Below are positions 61,391 through 64,000 of a DNA stretch of 64,000 nucleotides, piece after piece (the first letter of the stretch is position 1; each line of letters opens with the position of its first letter). The stretch is from Prorocentrum cordatum (lineage: Eukaryota; Sar; Dinophyceae; Prorocentrales; Prorocentraceae). The translations under genes were made by a program, and so were the position numbers. Location of the stretch: contig CAUYUJ010001696.1 of the NCBI GenBank assembly GCA_963575745.1, forward strand, positions 1 to 64,000, read 5' to 3'. The notes beneath the pieces were generated by a model, which had not been told where the DNA came from, did not search any database, and worked only from the letters and a program-made list of their open reading frames with translations.

Positions 61391-61565
61391 AAGTCACATA
61401 AACATACAAACTCGGAGGTCCGCGCGGAGTTCTCGGATCGGCGCTGGGGCCCCCTGGCGGCGCCTCTGGCGCCGCCCCTGGCGCGCTCCGCGCGCCAGGG
61501 AGGGGGTCCAGCGCCGATCCGAGAAGTCCGCGCGGACCTCCGAGTTCTTTATGTTAATGTGACTT
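61391..61565. mobile_element. 175-bp foldback MITE-like element (GGTCCGCGCGG family)
   Basis: Arms of about 65 bp: AAGTCACATAAACATA, ACTCGGAGGTCCGCGCGGAG, TTCTCGGATCGGCGC and their complement at the right, ending TAATGTGACTT. The loop has its own GGCGCC palindromes. Confidence 0.85.
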
Positions 61566-62021
61566 TTTTTCCCCCTAGTCTCGGCACTCTGCACTTCAGA
61601 AGGGGGGGCCCCAGGCTCTTGCAGGCGAGCAGCTTTGCCCCCCCTCCCCCGAGCCGAGATCTGGGCGCGGGAGTCTTCCTCAGAGCGTGAATTACCTACC
61701 CCGCTTTCGCTCCCAGTCAAAACCAAGCCACACCACGCGCCTCCTCGTCAAGCGGCCTGACCAGCACAGGCCGCAGTCTGGCATCGTTTGGTATCTCTTG
61801 GAAGCGAGGGTGGTCAAAAGCGAGGCAGGTTTGTTTCCCCCCTCACCCCCCCCCGAGCCGAGACCTGGGCGCGGGCGTCTTCCCACACTGTCGCACACTG
61901 GGCCTTTCCCCGCCCAGCCTCGGACCCCCCGGGACCACACAGGGCCACCGTTGGTCGAGCCGGCGCCTCACGGGTGCACCGCACGCCGCAGAGAGCGAGT
62001 CTTCGGAGGGGGGCGCCAGCC
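61566..62021. other. spacer with a direct repeat of about 35 bp
   Basis: CCCCCGAGCCGAGAYCTGGG, CGCGGGMGTCTTCC occurs at about 61646 and 61851. Otherwise no feature. Confidence 0.5.
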
Positions 62022-62292
62022 ATACACCACCACCGGCCGCGGCCAGGCGCGTCCTGGGCCCTGGATCCTGGCATCGCTCGGACGTGTGCATGTTTTCCTC
62101 GGCGAGGGCCGTGGAGGAGCATCCTTGATCATTTGGCGCAAAAGCCACGCACGAGACCGAACAAAAACACAGCGAATGGACGTCCGAGCGATGGCCAGGG
62201 ATCGGTGTACAGGTCTCCTGGCCTAGGCCAGGAAGGCCCGAACACCAGTCCAGGGCCCAGGATCGACCTGGCCAGGGCCGGTGGTGGCGTAT
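62022..62292. mobile_element. nested foldback element with CGCTCGGAC-family core
   Basis: Outer inverted repeat of about 43 bp (62022-62064 and 62250-62292: ATACACCACCACCGGCC ... CCTGGGCCCTGG). Inside, 62072-62193 is the 122-bp element with CATCGCTCGGAC / GTCCGAGCGATG ends, matching 35028-35150. Confidence 0.75.
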
Positions 62293-62339
62293 TGTCTGGA
62301 GCTCTCCGGAGTTTTGGGCTCACGCCACGCCGCCGACCC

Positions 62340-62960
62340 CTTGGAGAACGGGCGGTCGTGGGTGTGTTGCTTCTGAGGGCCTCTTGGGTGCCTTTCGGGG
62401 GCTTCTTGGTGCCCTTTTGGGCGCCTCCTGGAGCTTCTTCGAGGCCTGTCTGCGGGGCTGCGCGGGGGCCCTCTTTGTTCGGGGGATCTTGGGAGCCGCT
62501 TGGGCCGTCTTGAAGCGTCGGGAAGCCAAAGAAACAAGAACGTTAATATCTGTCAAAAACGGTTTGAACAACCAATGAATGTTGCCTCGTGGGGCCCTCT
62601 TGGGAGGGCTCTTGGAGGTCTTTGGGGGCGTCTAGGGCCGTTCGGAGGCTACTTGGCCGTCCTGGAGGAGCTTTCGGCGACTGGGGGACCTCTTGGTCTT
62701 TCTTTAGGGCCTCTAGGGATCCCCAGAAGATTCCTTAGGATTCCCTTCTGGGGAATCCACAGGACTCCTTAGGATTCCCTGGGGAGTCCTTCCGGACCAG
62801 GCAGGACCGGGCCCAGGACCACCCAGGGCCAGATCTTCCGAGGGAATCCCCAGGAAACCTTAGGGTTTCAGACCCGCAGGACTTCCGAGGGATTCCTTAG
62901 GATTTCATAGTAGGGATTCCTAGGGATTCCTTAACAAGAAGATTCCCGAGGATTTCCTAA
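62340..62960. repeat. minisatellites: GGCCTCTTGG block 3, then GATTCCTTAGGATTCC
   Basis: 62340-62700 has diverged GGGCGCCTCCTGG-type units. 62700-62960 has clear GATTCCTTAGGATTCC units with CCAGAAG and CCCAGG variants. Confidence 0.75.
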
Positions 62961-63185
62961 GGATTCCCCCCCGGGTCCTGGGTCCCGGGTACGGGTTCCT
63001 TTGGGGCTCCTGTGAAGAAGGGGTAGGTTCTCCAGAGCGGCCCACGGCATTTCCAATTCCGAAGCCTTTTCTGGCACAGGATTCGAGCGAGCCTGGTCTC
63101 CTATTTCGCCGCAATGGGAGGCCGTCGAGTTTCGCGGTCGAGGCACCCAACAACGCGATCCTCGAGCCTCTCGAGGATCGAGGTA
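62961..63185. other. spacer
   Basis: Mixed sequence. 63160-63183 has a CGATCCTCGAGCCTCTCGAG, GATCG palindrome. No gene. Confidence 0.5.
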
Positions 63186-63189
63186 TACA

Positions 63190-64000
63190 AAAAATAGTCA
63201 TACGTACATGTACATGCGTACAAACGTCGCATCTACATGTGTCTATGCATGCATGTGTATATGTATACATGCATGTATGTATGTCTGTATGCATGTATGT
63301 ATGTATGTATGCATGTATGTATGTATGTATGTATGTATGTATGTGTGCATGTGTGTATGTGTGTATGTGTGTATGTGTGTAGGTATGTGTGTTTGTGAGT
63401 ATGTGTGTATGCATGTATGTATGTAGGTAGGTAGGTAGGTATATATGTACATATATATATATGTATATATGTATGTATGTGTGTATGCATGTATGTATGT
63501 GGGCAGGTAGGTATGCATACATGTATATATGTATATATGTAGGTATGTAATGTATGTATGTATGTATGTATGTATGCATGCATGCATGCATGCATGTATG
63601 TATGTATGTATGTATGTATGTATGTATGTATGTATGTATGGATGTATGTATGTATGTATGTATGTATGTATGTATGTACATATGTGTGCATGCATGTATG
63701 CATACATGCATACGTGCATGCATAGTTGTATATAGGTATGTGTGTGCATGTGTGTATGTGTGTATGCATGTATGTATGTGTGTATGTATGTATGTATGTA
63801 TGTATGCATGCATGCATGCATGCGTGCATGCATGTATGTATGTATGTATGCATGTATGTATGTAGGTATGTATGTATGTATGTACATATGTGTGCATGCA
63901 TGTATGTACGTATGTATGTATGTATGTAATGTAATGTATGTATGTATGTATGTATGCATGCATGCATGCATGCATGCATGCATGTATGTATGTATGTATG
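63190..64000. repeat. long ATGT tetranucleotide array
   Basis: (ATGT)n with ATGC variants, running off the end of the window. Alternating GCATGC blocks (63570, 63805, 63955) give a higher-order pattern with a near-repeated segment at 63660-63720 and 63885-63930. All Tyr/Ile/His/Thr and Met/Tyr/Val/Cys frames are artefacts. Confidence 0.95.

Noticed and set aside
62920-63979. Three overlapping minus-strand ORFs of about 250-350 codons rich in Tyr-Ile-His-Thr
   Set aside because: They are translations of the ATGT array in all frames, since the repeat has no stops in these registers.
63190-64000. Possible CRISPR or other spaced repeat array
   Set aside because: The repeats are a continuous tetranucleotide with no unique spacers. 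The same holds for 8046-8925.
1-64000. tRNA and rRNA genes
   Set aside because: I scanned for GTTCRANYCC-type T-arms and conserved rRNA blocks; isolated GTTCGAA strings lack the rest of a cloverleaf. A tRNAscan or Infernal run would settle this.

Overview
The window looks like nuclear DNA of a dinoflagellate (inference). The reasons are a GC-rich background, short exons separated by microsatellite-filled introns, retroelement proteins of the kind I associate with dinoflagellates, low-complexity repeats such as MKRPAAA in a protein, and very many small inverted-repeat elements. I see no bacterial operons, rRNA, tRNA, CRISPR array or spliced-leader relic. Most long open frames are by-products of CTC/GAG, ATG/CAT and ATGT microsatellites and are not listed as genes.

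Layout. 0-5 kb: a plus-strand multi-exon gene (gene A). Short candidate exons lie between GAT, TA and ATGT arrays, and a 374-codon last exon ends at 4818. 5-10 kb: foldback structures, possible minus-strand exons, a CT-rich tract, an AT-rich satellite of TTTAATGTTC units with a 210-bp higher-order period, then a CpG-dense block. 10-13.7 kb: a second multi-exon gene (gene B) with about ten exons. 15-17.8 kb: a nearly intact 640-codon transposase-like gene with introner-like inverted-repeat elements in and beside it. 18.7-19.2 kb: a compact two-exon gene (gene C).

19.6-34.1 kb: two decayed retroelements head to tail. The first is a non-LTR element with a coiled-coil ORF1, AP-type endonuclease, reverse transcriptase, RNase H and a C-terminal tail. 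The second is copia-like: gag-like, aspartic protease, a clear dUTPase domain, an unknown segment, a cytosine-C5-methyltransferase-like domain, reverse transcriptase and RNase H. Both have many frameshifts. The protease-dUTPase-methyltransferase-RT arrangement is the most unusual thing in the window.

34-64 kb: a repeat-dominated region with gene fragments. These include a degenerate RING-like frame (41.5-42.5 kb), a charged ORF broken by one stop (43.1-44.4 kb), a decayed second transposase copy (46.1-47.0 kb) and a small 118-codon ORF (52.7 kb). At least six families of short inverted-repeat elements occur here, each with two or more copies, plus minisatellites and a terminal 0.8-kb ATGT array.

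The retroelements and transposases presumably supplied enzymes for the short nonautonomous elements, but no specific pairing can be proven from this window. All exon boundaries are read by eye from frame and splice signals and need transcript support.
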